A stretch of 39,606 nucleotides of DNA from CAZXVU01 sp964644465. GTDB taxonomy: Bacteria; Chlamydiota; Chlamydiia; Chlamydiales; SM23-39. The stretch covers positions 1 through 39,606 of the forward strand of contig CAZXVU010000005.1 of NCBI GenBank assembly GCA_964644465.1, given 5' to 3'. Both the position numbers and the translations under genes were made by a program. The notes below the pieces were generated by a model. It saw nothing but the letters and a program-made list of their open reading frames with translations, searched no databases and was not told the DNA's origin. Positions 25,406 to 34,936 of the stretch are shown here, one piece after another (positions within the stretch are counted from its first letter, which is position 1; the number at the start of each line of letters is the position of its first letter).

Positions 25406-25552
25406 AAAAAATATCTAAATGGGATTGAAACTTACTATAACAGAAAAGCTCTTAAAAATCTTACTTTGAACTATTCAATTATTAAGAGGCTGATCTTTAA
25501 ATACATCACGAATTAACCACACTCTTTTGTTGAGGATAAATCTAAAATCTTT

Positions 25553-26515
25553 ATGTTGCGAAATATGAAATCAAAACATTTTATCAATCCTCATATTGAG
25601 GATTCAAAGCGTACGCTTTGGAATTTTTTTCTCTGGAAGATCGGCTATTATGATGAACTTCATCCATCAACTGTTGTGCCATTGGGTTTTGTCTATCCCG
25701 CTGTTCCAAAACCATTTGAAAGAAACAAACCCTCCGCTGTCTGGATTGGGCATAGCACCTATTTGATCGAGGTGGGAGGCCAATGCATACTCACAGATCC
25801 GGTTTGGGATTCATATTGTTCTCCGATACCCATCCCTAGATTGCATCGGCTCCATGAACCGCCCATATCATTGGAAGACTTGCCCCGTATCGATAAAGTC
25901 TTGATTAGCCATAATCATTACGACCATCTCGATGTCAAAACCATCCGAATTCTCCAACAGTTCCATCCCCAAATCCAATGGATTGTCCCTGAGGGGCTTT
26001 CACCCTGGTTTAGAAAACGGGGAATTACTTCTTTGGTCGAGCTTGGCTGGTGGCAAAACTATGAAGATGATTTTTGCAAGATCACAGCAGTCCCTACGCA
26101 GCATTTTTCCGGCAGGACTCTTTGGGACCGGGACAAAACCCATTGGAATGGATTTGTTTTGGAAACAAAAGAATCTCCTAAAACATTGTATTTCGCTGGA
26201 GATACTGGGTATAATGAAAAGGATTTTAGAAGCATTGGCGAACGCTGGACACATATGGACTTGAGCTTGATCCCGATCGGAGCCTACATCCCTAAAAAAT
26301 TCATGCAGCCTGTCCATATCAATCCTTTTGAAGCGGTTCAGATCCATATCCAGGTCAAATCCCGTTTCAGCCTAGGGATGCATTGGAAGACTTTCCGCCT
26401 TTCCGACGAGACCCAAGATCAGCCTCCCTATGATCTTTATCTAGCGATGCAAGAAACACAAACTCCCTTTGATCTCTTCCTTCCGATCGATATCGGCACT
26501 TATGTCAATTGGTGA
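25553..26515 (+). CDS. Metallo-beta-lactamase-fold hydrolase, NAPE-PLD-like
   Basis: A 320-aa binuclear zinc hydrolase. The metal motif HNHYDHLD lies at 120-127 (His120, His122, Asp124, His125). Further ligands are likely in PTQHFSGRT, FAGDTGYNEKDF and GMHWKTF. AVWIGHSTYLIEVGGQCILTDPVWDSYCSPIP and the QHFSGRTLWDRDKTHWNGFV segment are typical of the N-acyl-phosphatidylethanolamine phospholipase D (NAPE-PLD) and UlaG-like branch. Human NAPE-PLD hydrolyses a membrane phospholipid, so a phospholipase role is possible; many bacterial members have no known substrate. No signal peptide is seen. ATG at 25553 or 25565 may be the start. The stop overlaps the methyltransferase gene by 14 nt. Confidence 0.88.
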   Translation: MLRNMKSKHFINPHIEDSKRTLWNFFLWKIGYYDELHPSTVVPLGFVYPAVPKPFERNKPSAVWIGHSTYLIEVGGQCILTDPVWDSYCSPIPIPRLHRLHEPPISLEDLPRIDKVLISHNHYDHLDVKTIRILQQFHPQIQWIVPEGLSPWFRKRGITSLVELGWWQNYEDDFCKITAVPTQHFSGRTLWDRDKTHWNGFVLETKESPKTLYFAGDTGYNEKDFRSIGERWTHMDLSLIPIGAYIPKKFMQPVHINPFEAVQIHIQVKSRFSLGMHWKTFRLSDETQDQPPYDLYLAMQETQTPFDLFLPIDIGTYVNW

Positions 26516-27200
26516 GCTTTTCGCGATTAAAAAGTGGCTCTTGCGCGAACAGCTCCAAACGATGAGGCGCTATTACAAAAAGCCCCGCTTTGCCCTAATC
26601 GATCTCTCTTTTGGATTTTTTTCCTTCTTTTCGAATCCTTACCGCGTGTGTCGGAAGTTTCTTCAAAAAAGAGGGGAAGAAGATGTGTACGCTTATGGAG
26701 AGACCCCATTTTCCTCTCTACAGAAGATTGTCGATGAGTGCGGCATTGAATCGCAGGATCGGTGGCTTGAACTCGGATCTGGGAGGGGAAAGGGGTGTTT
26801 CTGGATCGCTGAATTTGTGGGATGTAAGACCACAGGCGTTGAATGGGTTCCTCAGTTTGTGTTCTTTGGGCGGATCTTAAAATCTCTTTTTCGGGTGAAG
26901 AATCTATTCTTTGAGCGAAAAAACATGGAGATGGCTGATTTTTCTTCTGCAACAGTTGTCTATCTCTATGGAACTTGCCTTCAAGAAAATCAAATTCAGA
27001 CGCTTCTCCAAAAAATGGAAAGCCTTCCATTAGGATCGAAAGTGATTAGCGTTAGCTTCCCTTTAAGAAATAATTACTTGATCTTTAAAAAGTCTTTTTC
27101 CATATTTTTCCCTTGGGGTTATACCCAAGCATTTCTCCATATCAAAACAGAGGGGAAAAAATATGGGACCAAGCATCACACCTCCTCCACTATATGTTAG
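26502..27200 (+). CDS. Class I SAM-dependent methyltransferase-like protein
   Basis: With ATG at 26502 it has 232 aa. Motif I is WLELGSGRGKGCFWIAEF (SAM glycine loop), followed by the acidic end of strand 2 in TGVEWVPQF and a motif IV-like ATVVYLYGTCL. A hydrophobic or aromatic N-terminal patch (ALIDLSFGFFSFFSNPY) could touch membranes. Substrate unknown. An upstream start at 26469 is possible, but 26502 gives a usual 14-nt overlap with the hydrolase stop. The last 38 nt overlap the next gene, so the three genes form one translational unit. Confidence 0.75.
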   Translation: MSIGELFAIKKWLLREQLQTMRRYYKKPRFALIDLSFGFFSFFSNPYRVCRKFLQKRGEEDVYAYGETPFSSLQKIVDECGIESQDRWLELGSGRGKGCFWIAEFVGCKTTGVEWVPQFVFFGRILKSLFRVKNLFFERKNMEMADFSSATVVYLYGTCLQENQIQTLLQKMESLPLGSKVISVSFPLRNNYLIFKKSFSIFFPWGYTQAFLHIKTEGKKYGTKHHTSSTIC

Positions 27201-29115
27201 CTCACCCAAAAGATCGTTAGAAAATCCCGAATATAGAGGGTCGCCTTTCAAAACGATGAGATCTCCTCTAGGGAGTCCAGTGAACGCATCTCCGACTCTG
27301 AGTTCGACGAGGCGCATTCAATATTTGGCAAGTGCATCGATCATGAAACAAGAGCCTCCAGAAGAGACGGGCCCAAAAGTATTCCAGGGAAGCAGACTGA
27401 ACCCCTGCGTATCTTCCAAGAAGACGGTGTGTATGATTCTTCTTTTAGTATCGTCTAAACAAGAGCTTCTTCAAGAAATCGAACCCATGGGCAAATTCGT
27501 CTCATTTCTTTTCGATGAAAATGGGAAGGTTCGTACTGAGGCACATCAACAAGAGCTATTCGAAGCAAGCGGACAATTTCTTTCTGCTTTACAACGGTTT
27601 CATCCAACCGAATGGGCAAAACTCAGAAACTTTCTATTCAGTGGGTCCAGTTCGCTTCATGCCTATTTGTTAAATAAGAACAGAAAATTGTCTGAGAAAT
27701 TTGTCGATCCGTTGATTGCTTTAATGGAAGACCGTAAAAAAATTCCCATTCTTGCACGCGTTCTTTTGCATTTTATCAATGAAATTTCTCCTGAATTTGC
27801 CAGACAAAAACTTCGGGGAAATGCTCTTTCATATTTTGTCCTGGAACAGAATGTGCCTCTATCTTGGATCTGCCAACCAGATTTCGATTCCGCCCTCTTT
27901 TCCTGGCTGCAAGATCCGAAACTGCCCCTCTATATGGAATGGATCCTTCCAGAGGCTTTAAAAAGAGGTCTAGTTTCTGCCAAGACTCTCGTTGATTTTC
28001 TCTCAAAAGTGTTTGAAAAATGCGTTTATCGCTATCAAAAACCAATAGGATCTTCCTCATTTGCAATGCATATCTGTCTTGCTGATTCCCCAGAAGAAGC
28101 TCTTTTGCGAGCCTCTCTAAAATCGCTCTCCAAAATGATTTCCATGTGCAATCAAAAAACCCGCGCCTTGCAAGTTGATCTAGAAGAGTTCCTTGAAGAT
28201 TTTCGGAGTGTATTTCTTTTTAAGCCTGAACACTTATATGCTCCCCATCATTATCGGGGACATATGAGTGGTTATCACATTCCCCCATCACAGAAAGAAA
28301 CAACTCACGTCTACGAGGACGAGAAAGGAATTAAAACTGTCACCTTTAGATATCCTCAGATTATGGATCGGAAGACGAAAGTTGCATTGGCTCCGTTTGT
28401 GAGCCAATTTAAACACCATTATGGGGAAAAAATTTCTACATTTGGACCTTTCTTAACTCCAGATCAGTTGATTTTTGAAATCAATGCCACTCTTGCCGAT
28501 CCGATCAATGATCCCAACGAATCGAATGGATTTTATCTTCGCGTAGATCGGAACTATCCAAATGCTCCTTTAGCGCGAACCGTATATGTACATCAAAAAT
28601 CAGATGGCATTCCCATCGTCGCAACTTCCTATCTGGAACTCTTTGTGAATTTGGAAAATGAAGATCCAGCGATGGCGCAAAAAGCGACTCGTCACATGCA
28701 AGTGATCAATTATAAAGGAGCGCCTCCAGCAAAACCCACACCTTTAAGTCCCCAAAAAATGATGAAGAGATTTCTCTCCAAAACGATTCCGGAGAAATTG
28801 ATTAAAGATAGCTCAGTTGGACATAGGGAATTAAGAAAAGCCATTCAAGAAGCTTTAGAAAACACTTCTTCTCCATATCGGTGGGTTCCAACGAGAGATA
28901 ACTCTGTTCTCATTGAGATGGACTTTGCAGAGTGTGGAATGAGCCTTAAGGAATTTCTTTTTTCCGCATACCGCGTATCGAATCTTCCGACAAGCGCAAG
29001 CCATGAATTGCCACAACATTCGATAGAACAGCTATTTGAAGAGCGGGGAAGGAGTTTGAAAATCTTTCTGCTGTACCCCAATATGCATCATTTAATCAGT
29101 CTAATGGGTGTTTAG
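27163..29115 (+). CDS. Large orphan protein with Pro/Ser-rich N-terminus
   Basis: A 650-aa protein I do not recognise. The first 60 residues are rich in Pro, Ser and Arg (SPKRSLENPEYRGSP), low in order, and look like a secretion or linker region. A hydrophobic stretch VCMILLLV lies near 90. The middle (about 110-350) reads as helical, HEAT-like amphipathic segments with many Leu. The part from about 370 on is richer in strands and contains HVYEDEKGIKTVTFRYPQIMDRKTKVALAPF. No catalytic signature is clear. GAGGGG lies about 9 nt before the ATG, which is inside the methyltransferase gene. Its end converges with the next minus-strand gene (4-nt overlap). A secreted factor is possible but unproven. 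Confidence 0.8.
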   Translation: MGPSITPPPLYVSSPKRSLENPEYRGSPFKTMRSPLGSPVNASPTLSSTRRIQYLASASIMKQEPPEETGPKVFQGSRLNPCVSSKKTVCMILLLVSSKQELLQEIEPMGKFVSFLFDENGKVRTEAHQQELFEASGQFLSALQRFHPTEWAKLRNFLFSGSSSLHAYLLNKNRKLSEKFVDPLIALMEDRKKIPILARVLLHFINEISPEFARQKLRGNALSYFVLEQNVPLSWICQPDFDSALFSWLQDPKLPLYMEWILPEALKRGLVSAKTLVDFLSKVFEKCVYRYQKPIGSSSFAMHICLADSPEEALLRASLKSLSKMISMCNQKTRALQVDLEEFLEDFRSVFLFKPEHLYAPHHYRGHMSGYHIPPSQKETTHVYEDEKGIKTVTFRYPQIMDRKTKVALAPFVSQFKHHYGEKISTFGPFLTPDQLIFEINATLADPINDPNESNGFYLRVDRNYPNAPLARTVYVHQKSDGIPIVATSYLELFVNLENEDPAMAQKATRHMQVINYKGAPPAKPTPLSPQKMMKRFLSKTIPEKLIKDSSVGHRELRKAIQEALENTSSPYRWVPTRDNSVLIEMDFAECGMSLKEFLFSAYRVSNLPTSASHELPQHSIEQLFEERGRSLKIFLLYPNMHHLISLMGV

Positions 29116-29852
29116 AGATTGTCACAGAAATGATCGATGATACGAAGAATCTTTTCATCAAGTTCCTGATCGTAGCGTGCATTATGTCTCAAAATGAAAT
29201 CGATCCCATCTGGTCCGTGAGATTCGGGTTCGGCTGAAAGAAGCTTGACTTTGCTCATTCGGTGATCAAAAGCGATGATATAATCCCTTGGCGTATTAAA
29301 CAGGAGTTTTGGTTTTGTCGTATACTTTCTGACAGTTTCTTCAAAATATTCTGTATCGCCGTTAGCACTTAGAAGCTGACTTCTGATTTTTGCAATATCT
29401 GGTTTTGGCGGAGCTGTTTTTTCTAATAGCTCCAAAGAAAGGGAATTAGCTCTTTGTTGAGCAGTGATAATGCTATGTTGAGAGAAATGTTTCCTCTCGG
29501 CAGGGGTATATAAGGGAAGTGCTTTAGATGTCAAAAGTCTTCTACCAGCCCCCAAGTTAGGAGGAGAAAAAAAGGGATTTTGGCAAGGTGAATCATTACT
29601 ACTACTAGATGGAGAGTCAGTGGTATGACCAGTGAAAGGAGATTCAGCAGAAGAATTTGAAGATGTAGAAAGCACTGAAACGCTTCTGGTAGAAAATGCC
29701 GGACTTGGATCTACTACCGTAGGGGAAGCTATAGACATTGAAATTGAAGCGAACCTAGTAGATAGCGCGGGGTTTGGATCTGTGGGTGCATTTGTTGATT
29801 CAGAAGCCATTATAGCAGAAGTGAAAGATTCGTTCTGAACTCGGGGAAGCAT
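29112..29852 (-). CDS. Ser/Thr-rich orphan protein
   Basis: A 246-aa protein I do not recognise. Residues 1-100 are dominated by Ser, Thr, Pro and Ala with repeats of the type DPxPAxSTRxxSxS (two copies at about 25-60), probably disordered. The C-terminal half is more ordered: a helical stretch (about 120-160), then KLLFNTPRDYIIAFDHRMSKVKLLSAEPESHGPDGIDF. AGAGGA lies just before the ATG at 29852; Met15 is an alternative start. No signal peptide or membrane helix is seen. Composition resembles the N-terminus of its convergent neighbour and the 9.6-kb repeat protein, so these may belong to one class of lineage-specific proteins. Confidence 0.75.
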   Translation of the reverse strand: MLPRVQNESFTSAIMASESTNAPTDPNPALSTRFASISMSIASPTVVDPSPAFSTRSVSVLSTSSNSSAESPFTGHTTDSPSSSSNDSPCQNPFFSPPNLGAGRRLLTSKALPLYTPAERKHFSQHSIITAQQRANSLSLELLEKTAPPKPDIAKIRSQLLSANGDTEYFEETVRKYTTKPKLLFNTPRDYIIAFDHRMSKVKLLSAEPESHGPDGIDFILRHNARYDQELDEKILRIIDHFCDNL

Positions 29853-29960
29853 TATTCCTCTTTATAAAAAATTCTATCTAATTATACTGGTTATTTGCGA
29901 TTATTTTCAATGATAAAATCGTTGTCCCTAAATCATCAAAATATTTACCCTCTGGATGTT

Positions 29961-30290
29961 ATGGATAAACTCGAATCAAAAAAATGCATTCCCTGCAAAG
30001 GTGGGACGCCGCCCCTCAAAGGGGAGCCGCTTTTATCCCTTTATCGACAGCTAGAAAAGGGGTGGCAAATCGTCAAAGAGCACCATCTTGAGAAAGAATA
30101 CGCCTTCAAGAACTTTAAAGAGGCTTTGGCTTTCACCAACAAAGTAGGCCAAATCGCTGAAACAGAAGGACATCACCCTGATATCCATCTCAGTTGGGGC
30201 AAAGTCAAGCTCATCATTTGGACCCACAAGATCGATGGACTGACTGAGAGCGATTTCATCCTTGCCGCTAAATGCGATGTAATACGCTAA
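29961..30290 (+). CDS. phhB: Pterin-4a-carbinolamine dehydratase
   Basis: Dehydrates 4a-hydroxytetrahydrobiopterin during pterin recycling by aromatic amino-acid hydroxylases. With ATG at 29961 it has 109 aa, normal for the family. The N-terminus CIPCKGGTPPLKGE is the usual CxACRxGxPPL-like start. The active-site block FTNKVGQIAETEGHHPDIHLSWGKVKLIIWTHKIDGLTESDF contains the two neighbouring His residues and the following conserved His. Chlamydial genomes are known to encode an aromatic amino-acid hydroxylase, a possible partner, but none is in this window. Longer starts upstream lack family similarity. Confidence 0.94.
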   Translation: MDKLESKKCIPCKGGTPPLKGEPLLSLYRQLEKGWQIVKEHHLEKEYAFKNFKEALAFTNKVGQIAETEGHHPDIHLSWGKVKLIIWTHKIDGLTESDFILAAKCDVIR

Positions 30291-30363
30291 CAATCAATAT
30301 TTTGTTTTATATTCTTTAATGCCTAGTTTGTTTATACTTTTTGGAAAAAACATAAGGTATTTA

Positions 30364-31167
30364 ATGGCACAAGTTTCTACTCCCACTTCTGAATCTAGGG
30401 TTCTCCCTTTATTCCAGAGTGTTCCTGCAATTATTAGAGACTATTTGGGAGCCCTAGCAAATAGAATCATTTGGAAAACGCCTCCACCCAATAAACTATC
30501 GCAGGAAGAACAAGAAATTCTAGATGCAGCTCGAAAAATTGATAGCCAGCTGTTTCAAAGAATCGATCTAGCACCAATGGTCGATGAAGATGCGAAAGAT
30601 TCTTCAACAGTTGCTTGCGGAGTGGAAGCGATGGAAATATTTGCCGAATCTGAACCTGATATTCAATTGGTTTCTGTCCAAACTAAATCTGGCGAGTTAG
30701 AAGTTTCTAGAGGTTTGCTTAGAGATTTAAGAAATAAAAATCGAGATCTTTGGAAACACCGTATCAGCGGTTCGATCAGAAATCCAGTAGAGGATGAAGC
30801 AGCCGTTGTTGAGGAACTTTATGTGATGGCCGACGAAAATCCAGGACTTTTGAGAAAAGTCACATTTTTTGCCAATCAAAACCTCGCTATTCGGATCCGA
30901 CATTCTATTACAGGTAAGTTTTTCGTTGAAAATGGAGTCACTCCCATGTTCGACCCTTTGACGCCTTGCGAGATAGACATCGACAGAATCAAAAATGGAA
31001 TTGTTCGCGTTTCATGTGCCTATAATGGAGCGATCAAAAAGGTTTCATATCCCAACGGAGACGCCGACATTCTTGAGATTCCTATAACTTTCCGTTCCCT
31101 GGGGAGTTTTGTCTTAGGAAGTAATGACGAGGACGACACCTCAGAGATTACAGTTCAGCTTAAGTAA
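30364..31167 (+). CDS. Orphan protein, function unknown
   Basis: With ATG at 30364 it has 267 aa. TAAGG lies at good spacing before this ATG, while the ATG at 30319 would add a hydrophobic 15-residue leader and lacks a ribosome site. The N-terminus is Ser/Thr rich, then helical (EEQEILDAARKIDSQLFQRI). The C-terminal half looks strand-rich (RKVTFFANQNLAIRIRHSITGKFFVENG, VRVSCAYNGAIKKVSYPNGD) and ends in an acidic, polar tail. No cysteine or histidine clusters, signal peptide or membrane helix. I see no known family. Position between phhB and ispG tells little. Confidence 0.7.
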   Translation: MAQVSTPTSESRVLPLFQSVPAIIRDYLGALANRIIWKTPPPNKLSQEEQEILDAARKIDSQLFQRIDLAPMVDEDAKDSSTVACGVEAMEIFAESEPDIQLVSVQTKSGELEVSRGLLRDLRNKNRDLWKHRISGSIRNPVEDEAAVVEELYVMADENPGLLRKVTFFANQNLAIRIRHSITGKFFVENGVTPMFDPLTPCEIDIDRIKNGIVRVSCAYNGAIKKVSYPNGDADILEIPITFRSLGSFVLGSNDEDDTSEITVQLK

Positions 31168-31170
31168 GGC

Positions 31171-31199
31171 TTGCCTGCAATTTTCTAGCCGGCCATAAT
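31171..31199 (+). promoter_or_regulatory. Candidate promoter of ispG
   Basis: TTGCCT and CATAAT are separated by exactly 17 bp in the 41-bp gap. The start codon is only 10 bp after the -10 box and has no ribosome site, so if used this promoter would give an almost leaderless mRNA. Confidence 0.4.
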
Positions 31200-31208
31200 T
31201 ATCTTCTT

Positions 31209-33101
<1,893 letters not shown>

Positions 33102-33267
33102 GCGCTTTTTGGCAGATTTTTTCATTCGATTCGATGTCTACCCTTTGGGTATGCCATCTTTCTCATTTCAAAACTCTGCAGAAAAAGCATCTTAAATCTC
33201 ATCGAACATCTTTAGTTGAATGGGTTCGAGCCCGAAATCGAAGCCATCTCAAAATAATCTTTATAGT

Positions 33268-33296
33268 CTGACAATCATTGTTAATTCTGTTATAAT
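33268..33296 (+). promoter_or_regulatory. Strong sigma-70/66-type promoter before the 521-aa gene
   Basis: CTGACA (33268-33273) and TATAAT (33291-33296) are spaced 17 bp, differing from consensus at one base. The start codon of the next gene lies 26 bp downstream with AAAGG in between. Confidence 0.6.
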
Positions 33297-33322
33297 ATAA
33301 TCTCTAAAAGGTTATTGTAATT

Positions 33323-34888
33323 ATGGCTGTAGAGCTCAATATTAATCGTTTTTTTAGCGATCGACTTGTCATGAAAGATCATGGAAAAGTCCAGATCGAT
33401 AATTCCTTCTGCAGCAAGCTATTAAGAGTTTTCTCTTGGATCTATTCTCCTAAAGCTTATACCGCTGAAAATAGAAAAACGGTCCAATGCTTTAAAAAAT
33501 ATTTACTTCACACCCTTGGGCATAAAAGAGCCACCACCCTCTGCAATCGATATTCAATCAATCTCGAAGAGATGGAGCGAGAGGGGAGCCCTCTGCTATC
33601 TCGCCATGTAGCCAAGATCGCCATCGGAGTCCGGGATGTATCCATCGAGGATATCAACGATTTAATTGACAAAGCAAAAAGCGGCAAAAAATGGCCTTCG
33701 AAACTTCCCGCCGATTTAAAGAAAAAGCTCGAATCTGCACAGACCTTTTTAGACCTCGATGCCAATACATTTGCTGAAACGCGCAAAGCTCTAAGCGAAG
33801 TTTGCAAATGGAAGATTCCTCGCATTACGGCGCCTCTGCAAGGAGGGCGCGCGACAGAGTATTTCGCAAGAATCTTCTTTGATCCTTTCTTAGCCGATAG
33901 AGAGCGATTACAACTCGTAGAAGAACATCACAAAGATAACTACGAAACCTTTGTACACAACACGGTCGTTCGGGTGATCAAACGGGAATTGGAAGTCGGC
34001 ATGTTGATCCCAGCTCCAAATTCAGCAGATGAACGAGCGCAATTTTATTACGTTGCTGGGAAATTGATCACAAACGAGGGGATGGTCAGCTACATTTTAG
34101 TTCCAGCGACAAAAGATACCCAGCTAGAGCCGATCCGACTTTTCCGAGGTTCCGCTTTCCGGGCGGGTGAAATTGACGCAATCTCCACGATAGCTACAGA
34201 TTTGGAAGAAAATCTCGGCAGCATGGGCCATCAGTCGAGCAGATTGTATGAGCCGATTATCGAATCGCTGCTTCCCACTCAAACCATCGCAGGTCATAGT
34301 TTGGGCTCTACCCACGCTCAATATCATCTTGCAAATGACGTCCAAAACAGAGTCACAAAAGGCTATTTTTTCAATGGACCTGGATTGCCTGAAACAGAAG
34401 TAGAGAAATTCAATCAAAGAATGGAAAGCTCTCCACATCACCATGTCCATCTTATCGTTCGTAGGGCTGCAAAAGACAAAGCGTGTTTGGTAGGAAAACA
34501 GCATATTGGCTTAAATGCCCCTGAGAATGTGACCGTTGACCATCTGAAATATCACCCCCCTTCAAAATCGGTGCCCAATGCAACCCCTCATGTATTTCTT
34601 TGGGGGCGTGCTCGGAATGTTTTCTTTGGAATCGAAGGGGGGAATGGGATCCTCCATGAACTGCATCATGATAGGCATAAGGACTCTTCAGAGGGGCTCA
34701 GATCTACTCTCGGTCCTCCAATCTCTTATTTGATCCGTAAAATACGGAATTTCTTCCGTTCTTTTGTGCAAACTCGCGCTGTAATCCATCAAGGCCTAGA
34801 AATGGGCTGGGTCGAGAAAGGCGGCTGGCATAAAATGCACATAACCCCTGACAGAGTCCCGGCTTTTATAAGAGTCATGCGAAAATAA
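33323..34888 (+). CDS. Orphan protein with lipase-like GHSLG motif
   Basis: A 521-aa protein. The segment TIAGHSLGSTHAQYHLAND (Ser326 in the G-x-S-x-G elbow) is the nucleophile motif of class-3-type lipases and other alpha/beta hydrolases, followed by GYFFNGPGLPETEVEKFN, as in lipase_3 proteins. Possible acid and base residues lie downstream (VDHLKYHPP, HELHHDRH), but I cannot pick the triad. The N-terminal 160 residues are basic and helical with no signal peptide or clear relation to a known domain. It has its own good promoter and stands alone, which is usual for effectors. A lipase or phospholipase acting on host membranes is a guess; a non-catalytic fold is possible. Confidence 0.75.
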   Translation: MAVELNINRFFSDRLVMKDHGKVQIDNSFCSKLLRVFSWIYSPKAYTAENRKTVQCFKKYLLHTLGHKRATTLCNRYSINLEEMEREGSPLLSRHVAKIAIGVRDVSIEDINDLIDKAKSGKKWPSKLPADLKKKLESAQTFLDLDANTFAETRKALSEVCKWKIPRITAPLQGGRATEYFARIFFDPFLADRERLQLVEEHHKDNYETFVHNTVVRVIKRELEVGMLIPAPNSADERAQFYYVAGKLITNEGMVSYILVPATKDTQLEPIRLFRGSAFRAGEIDAISTIATDLEENLGSMGHQSSRLYEPIIESLLPTQTIAGHSLGSTHAQYHLANDVQNRVTKGYFFNGPGLPETEVEKFNQRMESSPHHHVHLIVRRAAKDKACLVGKQHIGLNAPENVTVDHLKYHPPSKSVPNATPHVFLWGRARNVFFGIEGGNGILHELHHDRHKDSSEGLRSTLGPPISYLIRKIRNFFRSFVQTRAVIHQGLEMGWVEKGGWHKMHITPDRVPAFIRVMRK

Positions 34889-34897
34889 TAGATCTAT

Positions 34898-34906
34898 TGC
34901 TATAAT
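34898..34906 (+). promoter_or_regulatory. Extended -10 promoter of leuS-waaA
   Basis: TGC-TATAAT, a TGn extended -10 element with perfect TATAAT, ends 30 bp before the leuS start. The -35 region (TGCGAA at 17 bp) is poor, as expected for an extended -10 site. Confidence 0.5.
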
Positions 34907-34936
34907 CGGATCTAAAAAATTACCTGACCACCTCTT

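Noticed and set aside
26527..27030. Open frame of 167 codons antisense to the methyltransferase
   Set aside because: Composition is that of a reverse-frame shadow, with no recognisable domain; the methyltransferase frame carries motif I.
28960..29115. Resemblance of the 650-aa protein end (LPTSASHELP...) to the C-terminal block of HECT ubiquitin ligases (LPTSxTCxNxLxLP)
   Set aside because: The catalytic Cys position is not Cys, the upstream HECT blocks are absent, and the similarity covers fewer than ten residues. The nearby deubiquitinase makes the idea tempting but does not support it.
33102..33250. Possible second copy of the foldback element after ispG (short stretches such as CATCTCAAAAT recur)
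   Set aside because: The terminal repeat TATCCGTAAAGT is missing and only a few AT-rich words match.
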